From JAPYTY01 sp036338435 (lineage in GTDB: Bacteria > Acidobacteriota > UBA6911 > RPQK01 > JADFOI01), in assembly GCA_036338435.1 (NCBI GenBank), contig JAYZCG010000002.1, forward strand, positions 1 to 64,000: a stretch of DNA of 64,000 nt, in the 5' to 3' direction. A program made the translations under genes and the position numbers. The notes under the pieces are model-generated. The model did no database searches, was not told the origin of the DNA, and worked only from the letters and a program-made list of their open reading frames with translations. Positions 43,423-51,624 of this stretch are shown here, piece after piece (positions within the stretch are counted from its first letter, which is position 1; each line of letters opens with the position of its first letter).

Positions 43423-44634
43423 CTAATCTTTTGCTCTTTGAATGACTTCCATATCCTTATCACCCCGGCCCGATAGGTTAGCAATCACCAACAGTTCATC
43501 GGAACCAGAAGAGTACACTTCTTTCATTTTCAAACAGTAGGCGATTGCATGAGCGGACTCTAAGGCCGGAATAATCCCTTCCAATTGACTCAGGAGTTTG
43601 AAAGCTTTCATGGCATCCTCATCATTCTCGGAAAGATACTCTACCCTTCCACTATCTCGAAGATAGGCGTGCTCAGGACCAATAGAGGGATAATCCAGAC
43701 CAGCTGAAACACTGTGTGTGCTAGCAATCTGCCCCAACTCATCCTGCAGAACATAGCTATACGTCCCGTGCAATACTCCCGGTGATCCGCCTTTAAATCG
43801 AGCAGCATGCTGCCCCAATTCCATTCCCATTCCCCCTGCTTCAACCCCTATCATCTTCACTGATTCACGCTCAAGAAATTCATGGAACAACCCAATTGAG
43901 TTGCTACCCCCACCTACACAAGCAACTAATAAATCAGGCATTTGTTTTTCCAACTCGAGAATCTGCCGCCGGGCCTCTCGACCGATAACCGCCTGGAAAT
44001 CTCTCACCATGGTGGGATAGGGATGAGGGCCCAAAACCGAACCCAGCAAATAATGAGTACTTGCAATATTTGTTACCCAATCTCGCATAGCCTCATTGAT
44101 GGCATCTTTCAAAGTGCGGCTTCCAGTGTCCACAGGAGTTACACGTGCTCCCATCAATTCCATGCGTACGACATTGAGTGCCTGGCGCTTCATATCATCC
44201 ACACCCATATATACTTCACATTCCATATCCATCAAGGCGCATACAGTTGCTGTTGCTACTCCATGTTGTCCAGCACCGGTTTCAGCAATAATCCGGTGTT
44301 TCCCCATACGCTTGGCTAAAAGGGCTTGTCCTAAAGCGTTATTGATTTTGTGGGCTCCCGTGTGACACAAGTCTTCCCGTTTAAGGTAAATTTTATGGCC
44401 TACCTTGTGTGATAGACGTTTGGCATGGAAAAGTGGAGTGGGACGCCCAGCAAAAAGACATAACAACTGATCAAGTTCTTCTTGAAAACCCAAATCGGCT
44501 TTTGCCTCAGTATATGAGCAATTTAATTCCTCTAGAGGTCCCATCAATGTCTCGGGAACAAACAGTCCCCCATAGTCACCGAAATAACCTTCGCTATTTG
44601 TCACTATTTTCTTTGAGATGGTTTTCTTTACCAC
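43423..44634 (-). CDS. trpB: Tryptophan synthase beta chain
   Basis: TrpB joins indole and serine with PLP. The 403-residue protein has the PLP Lys in REDLCHTGAHKINNALGQAL, the catalytic Glu in AETGAGQHGVAT and the phosphate clamp CVGGGSNSIG. It begins with an extension of about 15 residues before GYFGDYGGLFVPET, the normal family start. It is the classical TrpB1 form that pairs with TrpA, as its neighbour indicates. It is 96 nt downstream of trpF. Confidence 0.97.
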   Translation of the reverse strand: MVKKTISKKIVTNSEGYFGDYGGLFVPETLMGPLEELNCSYTEAKADLGFQEELDQLLCLFAGRPTPLFHAKRLSHKVGHKIYLKREDLCHTGAHKINNALGQALLAKRMGKHRIIAETGAGQHGVATATVCALMDMECEVYMGVDDMKRQALNVVRMELMGARVTPVDTGSRTLKDAINEAMRDWVTNIASTHYLLGSVLGPHPYPTMVRDFQAVIGREARRQILELEKQMPDLLVACVGGGSNSIGLFHEFLERESVKMIGVEAGGMGMELGQHAARFKGGSPGVLHGTYSYVLQDELGQIASTHSVSAGLDYPSIGPEHAYLRDSGRVEYLSENDEDAMKAFKLLSQLEGIIPALESAHAIAYCLKMKEVYSSGSDELLVIANLSGRGDKDMEVIQRAKD

Positions 44635-44730
44635 TTCGTTTCTCCTACATTGGGAAACCGTTTATACGCAGCCTCTAAATAGACAACGGATCGAAATCCA
44701 TGCGATCGGCACCAACAACTATGCCCATTT

Positions 44731-45336
44731 CTATGCCTGCGAAGCGTGCCGTGCTCCTTCAATAAATTTTCTCAGTTTTTTGCCATCTTTCACTCCTGGG
44801 AGCTTCTCTACTCCAGAACAAACATCTACGCCGTCAGGTTGAAGCAACTGGATCGCATCAGTGACATTGTCTGGGTCCAGTCCTCCTGAAAGAACAAAGG
44901 CCCGTTTGAGGTAAAGCAGTTGGTCCCAATTAGCTTTTTGCCCTCTACCCCATGAAGTATCAATCAAAATCCTGTAATTGGCAAAGGCCTTTGATTCAGC
45001 CGGTGAGGTGGCGATGTAAAGTAACTTGTCGGTAGAAGGAACCTCGGATTCTGATTTTAAACCATGCAACTGGAAAGCATCAATCGAAGGTACGATGCGA
45101 CCTATGTCCTCAATCGTCTGACTCACATTGCTGGAACTCACGACCACAACAGCTACATTCAAAATATTCTCAGGTATGTCTTGCAGAATATTCTCGACTG
45201 TCTGGGGATCCACATACCTCGTACTGGGACGATAGAAGTTGAATCCCAGAGCATTCGCTCCATAACCCACTGAAGCCAAAGCATCATCACAATTTGTGAT
45301 TCCACATATCTTGACCATGAATTCATCCATTCCCAT
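44731..45336 (-). CDS. trpF: Phosphoribosylanthranilate isomerase TrpF
   Basis: TrpF isomerises phosphoribosylanthranilate to CdRP. The 201-residue barrel has the catalytic Cys in KICGITN near residue 10 and the catalytic Asp in IDTSWGRG near 127, plus VLSGGLDPDNV and GVDVCSGVE at the phosphate site. The ATG at 45336 is 3 nt after the trpC stop; an internal ATG at 45318 (VKICGI) would match the family start more closely. Separate trpC and trpF genes are the common arrangement outside the enteric bacteria. Confidence 0.95.
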   Translation of the reverse strand: MGMDEFMVKICGITNCDDALASVGYGANALGFNFYRPSTRYVDPQTVENILQDIPENILNVAVVVVSSSNVSQTIEDIGRIVPSIDAFQLHGLKSESEVPSTDKLLYIATSPAESKAFANYRILIDTSWGRGQKANWDQLLYLKRAFVLSGGLDPDNVTDAIQLLQPDGVDVCSGVEKLPGVKDGKKLRKFIEGARHASQA

Positions 45337-45339
45337 AGT

Positions 45340-46125
45340 TTATACTTGTCCCCGCAACTCTTTCAGTCGCTGTCCAGGACTATCGGAATCCATTAAACTG
45401 GATCCGACTAAAAAAGCATTGAAGCCTGCATCACGTAGTTCCAGAACCTGTGAAGAGGTCTCTATTCCAGATTCGGAAATCAAAAGATAATTTTCTTCTC
45501 CCTCCATTCTGCGGGCGATGTTAAAAGAAGTTTCAACACTAACCTCAAATGTCTCCAAATCCCGATTGTTCACCCCTATAATCTGTGCACCCTGCTCCAT
45601 TGCAATCTCTAATTCATAAAGATCATGCACCTCGACTACGGTTTCCAAGTCCAGTTCTCTCCCGTAGTCAATCAATCCTGCCAGTTCCCCTTTTGATAGA
45701 CAGGATACAATTAATAGGTAGGCTGAAGCAGGACTCCGACGAGTTTCAGCCACCTGATAACGATCCACAATAAAATCTTTACGCAGGAGGGGAAGCTGAG
45801 GCAGTTCTCTATCAATCTCATCCAAAAAACTTAAATCGCCTGCAAAGTAGCTTTGTTCAGTCAACACCGACACGGCCACCGCGCCGTTGTCAGAGTAAAG
45901 CTTGGCTATCTGTGGGGCGGGAAGCTGACATTTAAAAGATCCATGGCTTGGACTCTTATATTTGATCTCAGCAATGATGTTGATACCCTGCTGAGTTAAG
46001 GCAGATGTGAATGACACAGGAGATCTTAAAGAGGCACCCTCCAAAAGCTCATCCAGAGGACACATCCTGATGGTCTCAACTAATTCCCGCTTTTTTGAAG
46101 CTACTATTTCATCGAGTACACTCAT
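45340..46125 (-). CDS. trpC: Indole-3-glycerol phosphate synthase TrpC
   Basis: TrpC closes the indole ring from CdRP. The 261-residue barrel has the family motif IAEIKYKSPSHGSFK (catalytic Lys), VSVLTEQSYFAGDL, LLRKDFIVDRYQV and, further on, IIGVNNRDLETFEV and LLISESGIETS. All catalytic positions visible to me are intact. It is spaced 44 nt after trpD and 3 nt before trpF. There is no fused TrpF domain. Confidence 0.96.
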   Translation of the reverse strand: MSVLDEIVASKKRELVETIRMCPLDELLEGASLRSPVSFTSALTQQGINIIAEIKYKSPSHGSFKCQLPAPQIAKLYSDNGAVAVSVLTEQSYFAGDLSFLDEIDRELPQLPLLRKDFIVDRYQVAETRRSPASAYLLIVSCLSKGELAGLIDYGRELDLETVVEVHDLYELEIAMEQGAQIIGVNNRDLETFEVSVETSFNIARRMEGEENYLLISESGIETSSQVLELRDAGFNAFLVGSSLMDSDSPGQRLKELRGQV

Positions 46126-46169
46126 AACAAAGCCCTGAAATACTTGCGCATGACTTTCCTGCTTGACTG

Positions 46170-47204
46170 TTAGTTGATTAAATCTTTTCCACAGACCGCA
46201 ATCAGCTGCTGAAGTTTTTCCAAAGCAGCGCCAGAGAGCAATGATTCTTCAGCCATTTTAACCATCTCTGATAGCTCTCCTTTTCCGACTACATGAAGGG
46301 CTGCCGCTGCGTTGAGAACAACTACATCCCTGGCAGATCCTCGCACATCACCTTCTAAAATAGCACGCATGATCCTTGCATTATGCTCTACTGAACCACC
46401 TGACAACTCTGATATATGGCCTACCTGAAAGCCAAGGGTTTTTGGATCTAAATCAAAGCTTTCTACCCTGCCATTTTGGGCGTCGGACACCTTCACCTTT
46501 GCACCGGTAGAAAGTTCATCAAGTCCATCATAGCTGTGCACTACCCAAGCTCTTTGACACCCCAGCCCGAGAGCGGCTTGAGCAAGTCGTTCTGTGAGAT
46601 CAGCTGAATAGACCCCAATGATTTGGTAAGGGGCTGCAGCAGGATTAGTTAATGGACCCAACATGTTAAAGATAGTACGGTGCTCCAGTTGCGTGCGAAT
46701 TTGAGCCACTCTTTTCATAGAGGGGTGAAAAAGAGGAGCGAACATGAATGCTATGCCAACACTGTCCAGAGCATTCTGAACCACATCTGGATGGCATTCG
46801 ACGGAGATTCCCAGAGCAGTTAGGACATCCGCACTACCGCAGCGAGAGGTCAAAGCGCGGTTGCCGTGCTTTGCCACCGTCACACCAGTCCCAGCAATAA
46901 TAAAGGCAGCTGTTGTGGAGATGTTAAAGGTATCCGCTCCTCCTCCAGTCCCTGCGGTATCAATCAACGTATCATGCTTGGTTTTAATCGGGATTGCCTG
47001 TTGGCGCATGACCCGGGCAAATCCGATGATTTCCTTATAGCTTTCTCCCTTTTCAGCCAACGCCGTCAAAAAGGAAGCAATTACTGCATCGGGAGTCTCC
47101 TCAGACAAGATGAGTTCCAACGCCTGTTGAGCTTCCATCTCACTAAGATCCCCTCTTCCCTGGATAACCTGTATGAATTGTTCCAGCATTGATGATTGCT
47201 CCAT
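46170..47204 (-). CDS. trpD: Anthranilate phosphoribosyltransferase TrpD
   Basis: TrpD attaches PRPP ribose to anthranilate. The 344-residue protein has the PRPP-binding glycine-rich DTAGTGGGADTFNIST (near residues 82-97), KHGNRALTSRCGSADVL near 111-127, and the second-metal region in VVHSYDGLDELS. It is not fused to a glutaminase domain, as trpG is a separate gene 17 nt upstream. Length and motifs are standard. Confidence 0.96.
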   Translation of the reverse strand: MEQSSMLEQFIQVIQGRGDLSEMEAQQALELILSEETPDAVIASFLTALAEKGESYKEIIGFARVMRQQAIPIKTKHDTLIDTAGTGGGADTFNISTTAAFIIAGTGVTVAKHGNRALTSRCGSADVLTALGISVECHPDVVQNALDSVGIAFMFAPLFHPSMKRVAQIRTQLEHRTIFNMLGPLTNPAAAPYQIIGVYSADLTERLAQAALGLGCQRAWVVHSYDGLDELSTGAKVKVSDAQNGRVESFDLDPKTLGFQVGHISELSGGSVEHNARIMRAILEGDVRGSARDVVVLNAAAALHVVGKGELSEMVKMAEESLLSGAALEKLQQLIAVCGKDLIN

Positions 47205-47221
47205 ACCCTGCAGTTAAACTG

Positions 47222-47836
47222 CTAGCTGTCGTTAGCCTTACTAGAAATTGTGGTATTTCCCACAAAATTCTCCAAAATCTTCATGCCTTCTCTGGTCATA
47301 ATTGATTCAGGATGAAACTGAACTCCAAAAATACTGTAATCCTGATGCTGTAGCCCCATAACTACACCATCTTCGGTCCATGCGTTAACCACTAGACACT
47401 CCGGTAAATCCTCTCGACGCACAACAAGGGAATGATAACGAGTTGCTTCAAAAGGGTTTGGAAGACCCCTTAGCACTGCAGCTTTTTCATGATAGATCGA
47501 GGAAATTTTCCCATGCATTAGCTTAGGAGCCTGGACGACTTTCCCTCCAAAAACTTCACCGATAGCTTGATGTCCCAGACATACTCCCAGAATAGGAATC
47601 TGTCCGGCAAATTCCTCTATAACAGGAATCGATATCCCAGCATCATTGGGTAGTCCTGGTCCGGGGGAAATGACGATTCCATCTGGGCACATCTCATCCA
47701 CCTCAGCAAGCGTCACGGCATCATTACGATGAACCTTCACATCACAACCTATCTCACCAAGATACTGCACCAAGTTATAAGTGAAGCTGTCATAGTTGTC
47801 GATTATCAGAATGGTCGTTTCACGCTGCATCATCAA
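47222..47836 (-). CDS. trpG: Anthranilate synthase glutaminase component TrpG
   Basis: TrpG releases ammonia from glutamine for TrpE. The 204-residue class I amidotransferase begins TILIIDNYDSFTYNLVQYLG after a few variable residues (three Met codons in a row leave the exact start open). The oxyanion and nucleophile motif ILGVCLGHQAIGEVFGG holds the catalytic Cys, and VQFHPES holds the His and Glu. In some bacteria the same protein also serves folate synthesis as PabA. It lies 65 nt after trpE. Confidence 0.95.
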   Translation of the reverse strand: MMMQRETTILIIDNYDSFTYNLVQYLGEIGCDVKVHRNDAVTLAEVDEMCPDGIVISPGPGLPNDAGISIPVIEEFAGQIPILGVCLGHQAIGEVFGGKVVQAPKLMHGKISSIYHEKAAVLRGLPNPFEATRYHSLVVRREDLPECLVVNAWTEDGVVMGLQHQDYSIFGVQFHPESIMTREGMKILENFVGNTTISSKANDS

Positions 47837-47901
47837 TGTCTCATCAGCCTCAATATAAGCCTTTTAAAATGCTCTCATCCGCCACGAGTATCTATAAGCT
47901 G

Positions 47902-49254
47902 TTAACTGTTATTTCCTATCTCCAAAGCTCGAAAGAGCACCTCCACCTTATTCCTACACTCTTTGTTTTCCATCTCGGGGACCGAATCAGCTACAATCCC
48001 AGCACCGGCCTGTAAATATGCCTTCCCCTCATGAAATACAATGGTGCGAATTGCAATACAAGTATCCAAATTGCCCGAATAATCCAAGTAACCGATTGAA
48101 CCTGCATAGATGCCCCGTTGGGAGGGTTCGAGTTCTCCAATAATTTCCATTGCTCTAATCTTTGGAGCTCCAGTTACTGTCCCAGCCGGAAAACAGGCTT
48201 CTAGTGCATCAAACCTATCCAATTCTGGACGTAGACGTCCTTTCAAAGAACTGACTAGGTGCATCACATGTGAGTATTTTTCAACAGACATAAAATCTTT
48301 CAATTTAACAGATCCATATTCACTCACACGACCTAGATCATTTCTCCCTAAATCTACTAACATTAAATGTTCAGCTCGTTCCTTTTCATCACTTACCAAT
48401 TCCTGCTCGAGGTTGCCTTCTTCCTCCAATGTTCTCCCACGCCTCCGGGTACCAGCAATAGGACGATACTCCAAATCGTTCCCTTGGACACGGACAAGCA
48501 TTTCCGGAGAAGCCCCAGCAATGCTAAGATCCTCTCGCTTCAAAAAGAACATGTACGGGGAAGGATTGAGATAACGCAGAGCACGATACACGTTGAAAGG
48601 ATCTCCCTGAAAATCCACCTCAAATCGCTGAGAAAGTACCACTTGAAATATGTCCCCAGCCGTGATGTACTCCTTAGCCCGACTAACAGCCGAATGAAAA
48701 TCTTCCTCAGCAAAATTGGAAGGTGTCGTCTTGGCAATCTTTACTTTAGGATCTTGTAATCCTAGACTTCCTACATCCTGTTCCTCCACTAGAGGTTCAT
48801 ATAGTTTTTCCTCTAACTCCTGGATTTGTTTCTTTCCTTCATGTGAAATAATCACTATCTGGTGTTTGAGATGGTCAAAGGCCAATATTGTGGGATAAAA
48901 ATCCATCATCACAGTCCCTGAACTGCTATCTATAACGGCTGTATCGACTGGCTGTAGATCAGGTAATTGCTCGAATTCTCGAACCATCTCGTAACAAAAG
49001 GCTCCCACCGCGCCTCCCGCAAAAGGAGGAAGTTCCAAATTAGCTGATTGCTGTTCTGGAAAAATACGCCGAAACTCTTCAAAACTCCCGTCAAAGCTCT
49101 TCTTCGGATCCACACCAATAAACGAATACCGGCCAATTTTTTCAGCCCCTTCAACCGACTCTAGCAAAAACGCACTTTTAGCCCCCCTGGCCACTCTCAA
49201 AAATGCAGAAACTGGCGTTAGCAAATCGGCTAAAACAGATTTATGATGAATCAT
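47902..49254 (-). CDS. trpE: Anthranilate synthase component I TrpE
   Basis: TrpE makes anthranilate from chorismate and ammonia and is the committed step to tryptophan. The 450-residue protein is shorter than the usual 490-520, with little before LTPVSAFLRV. It keeps the tryptophan feedback site region LLESVEG and the catalytic core: HLMLVDLGRNDLGRV, GTVTGAPKIRAMEII and GAGIVADSVPEME. The ATG at 49254 has no convincing Shine-Dalgarno. It is the first structural gene of trpEGDCFBA and lies 57 nt beyond the attenuator hairpin. Confidence 0.95.
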   Translation of the reverse strand: MIHHKSVLADLLTPVSAFLRVARGAKSAFLLESVEGAEKIGRYSFIGVDPKKSFDGSFEEFRRIFPEQQSANLELPPFAGGAVGAFCYEMVREFEQLPDLQPVDTAVIDSSSGTVMMDFYPTILAFDHLKHQIVIISHEGKKQIQELEEKLYEPLVEEQDVGSLGLQDPKVKIAKTTPSNFAEEDFHSAVSRAKEYITAGDIFQVVLSQRFEVDFQGDPFNVYRALRYLNPSPYMFFLKREDLSIAGASPEMLVRVQGNDLEYRPIAGTRRRGRTLEEEGNLEQELVSDEKERAEHLMLVDLGRNDLGRVSEYGSVKLKDFMSVEKYSHVMHLVSSLKGRLRPELDRFDALEACFPAGTVTGAPKIRAMEIIGELEPSQRGIYAGSIGYLDYSGNLDTCIAIRTIVFHEGKAYLQAGAGIVADSVPEMENKECRNKVEVLFRALEIGNNS

Positions 49255-49311
49255 TGTTCAACTCAATGTTTTTGGATTTATAGCCCCAATTAATACCTAA
49301 TCATAAAAATG

Positions 49312-49346
49312 AAAAGGCCGTGGAGAGTACTCCCCACGGCCTTTTT
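49312..49346 (-). terminator. trp attenuator terminator hairpin
   Basis: On the transcribed strand the arms GGCCGTGG and CCACGGCC enclose a short middle part and are followed by TTTTCATTTTT. It is the only strong intrinsic-type terminator that I found in the window. It stands between the leader peptide and trpE, where premature termination would occur when tryptophan is plentiful. The same inverted repeat also looks like a terminator on the other strand. The sequence TGGAGAG at 49383-49389 (reverse strand) is complementary to CTCTCCA at 49321-49327 in the hairpin and could form the alternative fold. Confidence 0.8.
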
Positions 49347-49403
49347 GCTCCTGATCTCTAACTTGGCCCTATGAAGATACAGCTCTCCAGCGTCCTTGGA
49401 CGG

Positions 49404-49445
49404 TTAAATGTCCCAGTTGCGCCAGAAAAAACTGCAAACAATCAT
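49404..49445 (-). CDS. trpL: trp operon leader peptide
   Basis: A 13-residue reading frame encodes MIVCSFFWRNWDI, with Trp at positions 8 and 11 (two Trp in 13 codons). An AGGAAGG ribosome binding site at 49450-49456 is correctly spaced from the ATG at 49445. It follows the trp promoter and precedes the terminator hairpin by 57 nt. This is the pattern of ribosome-mediated attenuation. Ribosome stalling at the Trp codons would favour the antiterminator. Such short leaders are rarely annotated and this one is below normal gene-finder limits. Confidence 0.8.
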   Translation of the reverse strand: MIVCSFFWRNWDI

Positions 49446-49465
49446 AGTGCCTTCCTACATATCAG

Positions 49466-49495
49466 AGGGTAGGAAAATACAGCTACCCAAGTCAA
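49466..49495 (-). promoter_or_regulatory. Promoter of the trp operon with operator-like inverted repeat
   Basis: On the reverse strand TTGACT (49490-49495) and TACCCT (49466-49471) are 18 bp apart, with the transcript start expected near 49459 and the leader peptide binding site just after. A perfect 6-bp inverted repeat, GGGTAG and CTACCC (49467-49472 and 49483-49488), fills the spacer and covers the -10. That position is suited to a repressor, although its significance is unproven. Confidence 0.55.
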
Positions 49496-49590
49496 GGACT
49501 TTTTGTGAAATTCTCTCTCTACTAAAATAACTTCTCAAATTAATCGATATTTGCGCTGATCTACAAATTCTAATCTTGAGATTGTTGTTT

Positions 49591-50922
49591 CTATCCGTTG
49601 GACATGGATTTGAGAAATTCGGCGTTGGTCTTCACCTTACTCAACTTCTCAAGCAACAACTCCATCGACTCAGTGGAGGAAAGAGGATTCAGTACCTTGC
49701 GCAACACCCAAACTCTATTTAACTCGTCTGGATCTAATAGCAGCTCTTCCTTTCGGGTTCCCGACCGATTGATGTCGATAGCAGGAAAGATCCTCTTGTC
49801 GACCAGTTTTCGATCCAAATGAAGTTCTAGGTTTCCAGTTCCTTTAAATTCCTCAAAAATCACATCATCCATACGACTTCCCGTGTCTATCAAAGCCGTG
49901 GCTACAATAGTAAGACTACCGCCTTCTTCAATATTGCGAGCTGCACCAAAAAACCGCTTAGGTCGTTGTAGTGCATTCGAATCCACACCACCGGAAAGCA
50001 CCTTCCCTGACGGGGGCACTATGGTGTTGTAGGCACGTGCCAACCGCGTGATTGAGTCAAGCAAAATGACAACATCCTTCTTATGCTCGACGAGACGTTT
50101 GGCTTTTTCGATCACCATCTCCGCCACTTGAACGTGGCGTGTGGCCGGCTCGTCAAAGGTAGAACTGATGACCTCACCCTGCACCGAACGCTCCATATCA
50201 GTCACTTCCTCAGGACGTTCATCTATTAGTAAGACGATCATGACTACATCTGGATTGTTAGTAGTAACAGAGTTAGCTAAACTCTGCAGAATCATTGTCT
50301 TGCCTGCACGAGGAGGTGAAACAATCAATCCACGTTGTCCTTTACCTACAGGGGCCATAAGATCCATGACCCGGCCGGAAAGGTTTTCCCGGGTTGTCTC
50401 CTGAACTATCTTGTCACAAGGATAAATAGGTGTGAGATTTTCGAAAAAAGTTCTCTCTCGAGCTACATTCGGATGTTCAAAATTGATTGCCTCCACCTTG
50501 ATAAGAGCAAAATAACGTTCTCCCTCCTTAGGAGGACGTACCTGCCCGGATACCGTATCACCGGTCTGCAGATCAAATTTCCTGATTTGCGAAGGTGAGA
50601 TATAAATATCGTCTGGACCCGGCAGATAGTTATACTCGGGAGCCCTCAAAAACCCAAACCCGTCTGGCAAAGTTTCTAACACGCCTTCTGAAAAAATTAA
50701 CCCGCTGCGCTCTGTCTGTGCCTTGAGAATTTGAAATATCAGCTCCTGCTTTCGCATTCCAGCAGCCCCATGGACATCCAGATCCTTGGCTAACTTGTTC
50801 AGGCCTTGACTATTAAGCTCCTTGAGCTCTTGAATATTCATTGCCTCAAGGTCCTTATTGACCGGAGCTCCAGATTGTGATTCATCTTTCTGTTTGACTG
50901 GGGGGGAACTTGCTTCACCCAT
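49591..50922 (-). CDS. rho: Transcription termination factor Rho
   Basis: Rho is the RNA-dependent helicase that ends transcription. I start the gene at ATG 50922, 2 nt after the engB stop, where a GAGAGGG binding site stands before it; the frame is also open from 50949. The 443-residue protein has a charged N-terminal part, the Rho N domain (LKELNSQGLNKLAKDLDV), the cold-shock-like RNA-binding domain, Walker A in SPPRAGKTMIL, Walker B in VVILLDSITRLARAYN and the Q loop VLSGGVDSNAL. It lies upstream of the trp leader on the same strand. Confidence 0.95.
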   Translation of the reverse strand: MGEASSPPVKQKDESQSGAPVNKDLEAMNIQELKELNSQGLNKLAKDLDVHGAAGMRKQELIFQILKAQTERSGLIFSEGVLETLPDGFGFLRAPEYNYLPGPDDIYISPSQIRKFDLQTGDTVSGQVRPPKEGERYFALIKVEAINFEHPNVARERTFFENLTPIYPCDKIVQETTRENLSGRVMDLMAPVGKGQRGLIVSPPRAGKTMILQSLANSVTTNNPDVVMIVLLIDERPEEVTDMERSVQGEVISSTFDEPATRHVQVAEMVIEKAKRLVEHKKDVVILLDSITRLARAYNTIVPPSGKVLSGGVDSNALQRPKRFFGAARNIEEGGSLTIVATALIDTGSRMDDVIFEEFKGTGNLELHLDRKLVDKRIFPAIDINRSGTRKEELLLDPDELNRVWVLRKVLNPLSSTESMELLLEKLSKVKTNAEFLKSMSNG

Positions 50923-50924
50923 AA

Positions 50925-51482
50925 CTATACCCTCTCTAGTACTCGCCACAATTCTTTCTTCCCCATTCCTGTGGCCGCGGAATAAGGGACAACACTACAA
51001 TTAAAACCTTCTTCAATTTGGTCAAGGGATCGCTGAAGCTGATTTGAAGATAATTTATCTGCTTTGTTGGCAACAATTTGACATGGAATATCAAACTCAT
51101 CAAGCCATTTCTTCATCATAAGATCTGGTACTGTGGGCTTACGGCGAGCATCAACAATGGTCACTGTAAGCTTAAGGTCATTTCCCTCTCTTAAAAATTC
51201 TTCAACCATCAAACCCCAACTATCACGTATCTTGTGCGGAACTTTAGCAAATCCATATCCTGGCAAATCGACGAAAATCCATCTTCCATCCACATTAAAA
51301 AAATTAATTAACTGGGTCCGGCCAGGAGTAGCACTAGTCCGAGCCAAACCCTTTTTCCCAAGCAAACTATTGATTAAGCTGGATTTTCCAACATTCGATC
51401 TTCCCGAAAATGCAATTTGGGGAAGCGGTAGCTTAGGATAATCACTCCTGTGAGTTGCACTTTTGATGAATTGAACTTCCAC
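50925..51482 (-). CDS. engB: Ribosome biogenesis GTPase EngB (YihA)
   Basis: The 185-residue GTPase functions in assembly of the large ribosomal subunit. The motifs are standard: G1 GRSNVGKSSLIN, G2/G3 DLPGYGFAKVP and G4 NKADKL. The start is GTG at 51482 (VEVQFIKSATHRSDYPKL) with no visible Shine-Dalgarno. It ends 2 nt before the rho ATG, so the two are translationally coupled. engB beside lon and clpX is a common order. Confidence 0.95.
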   Translation of the reverse strand: MEVQFIKSATHRSDYPKLPLPQIAFSGRSNVGKSSLINSLLGKKGLARTSATPGRTQLINFFNVDGRWIFVDLPGYGFAKVPHKIRDSWGLMVEEFLREGNDLKLTVTIVDARRKPTVPDLMMKKWLDEFDIPCQIVANKADKLSSNQLQRSLDQIEEGFNCSVVPYSAATGMGKKELWRVLERV

Positions 51483-51624
51483 GTAAACAACTAAAACTTA
51501 ACGGCTGACAATTAAGAAAAACCATGATTTCTGTTGATCGGAACACCGAATAGATACTCGCTTGCTCTACGTTGTATGAGTTGCTGTATTAGTCGTCACT
51601 CGCCAGCTGTAAGTCGATCTATGG

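Noticed and set aside
49312..49346. Simple terminator of rho rather than a trp attenuator
   Set aside because: The hairpin lies beyond a separate promoter, a ribosome binding site and a Trp-containing leader peptide, so a plain rho terminator does not explain the arrangement. It may also stop read-through from rho.
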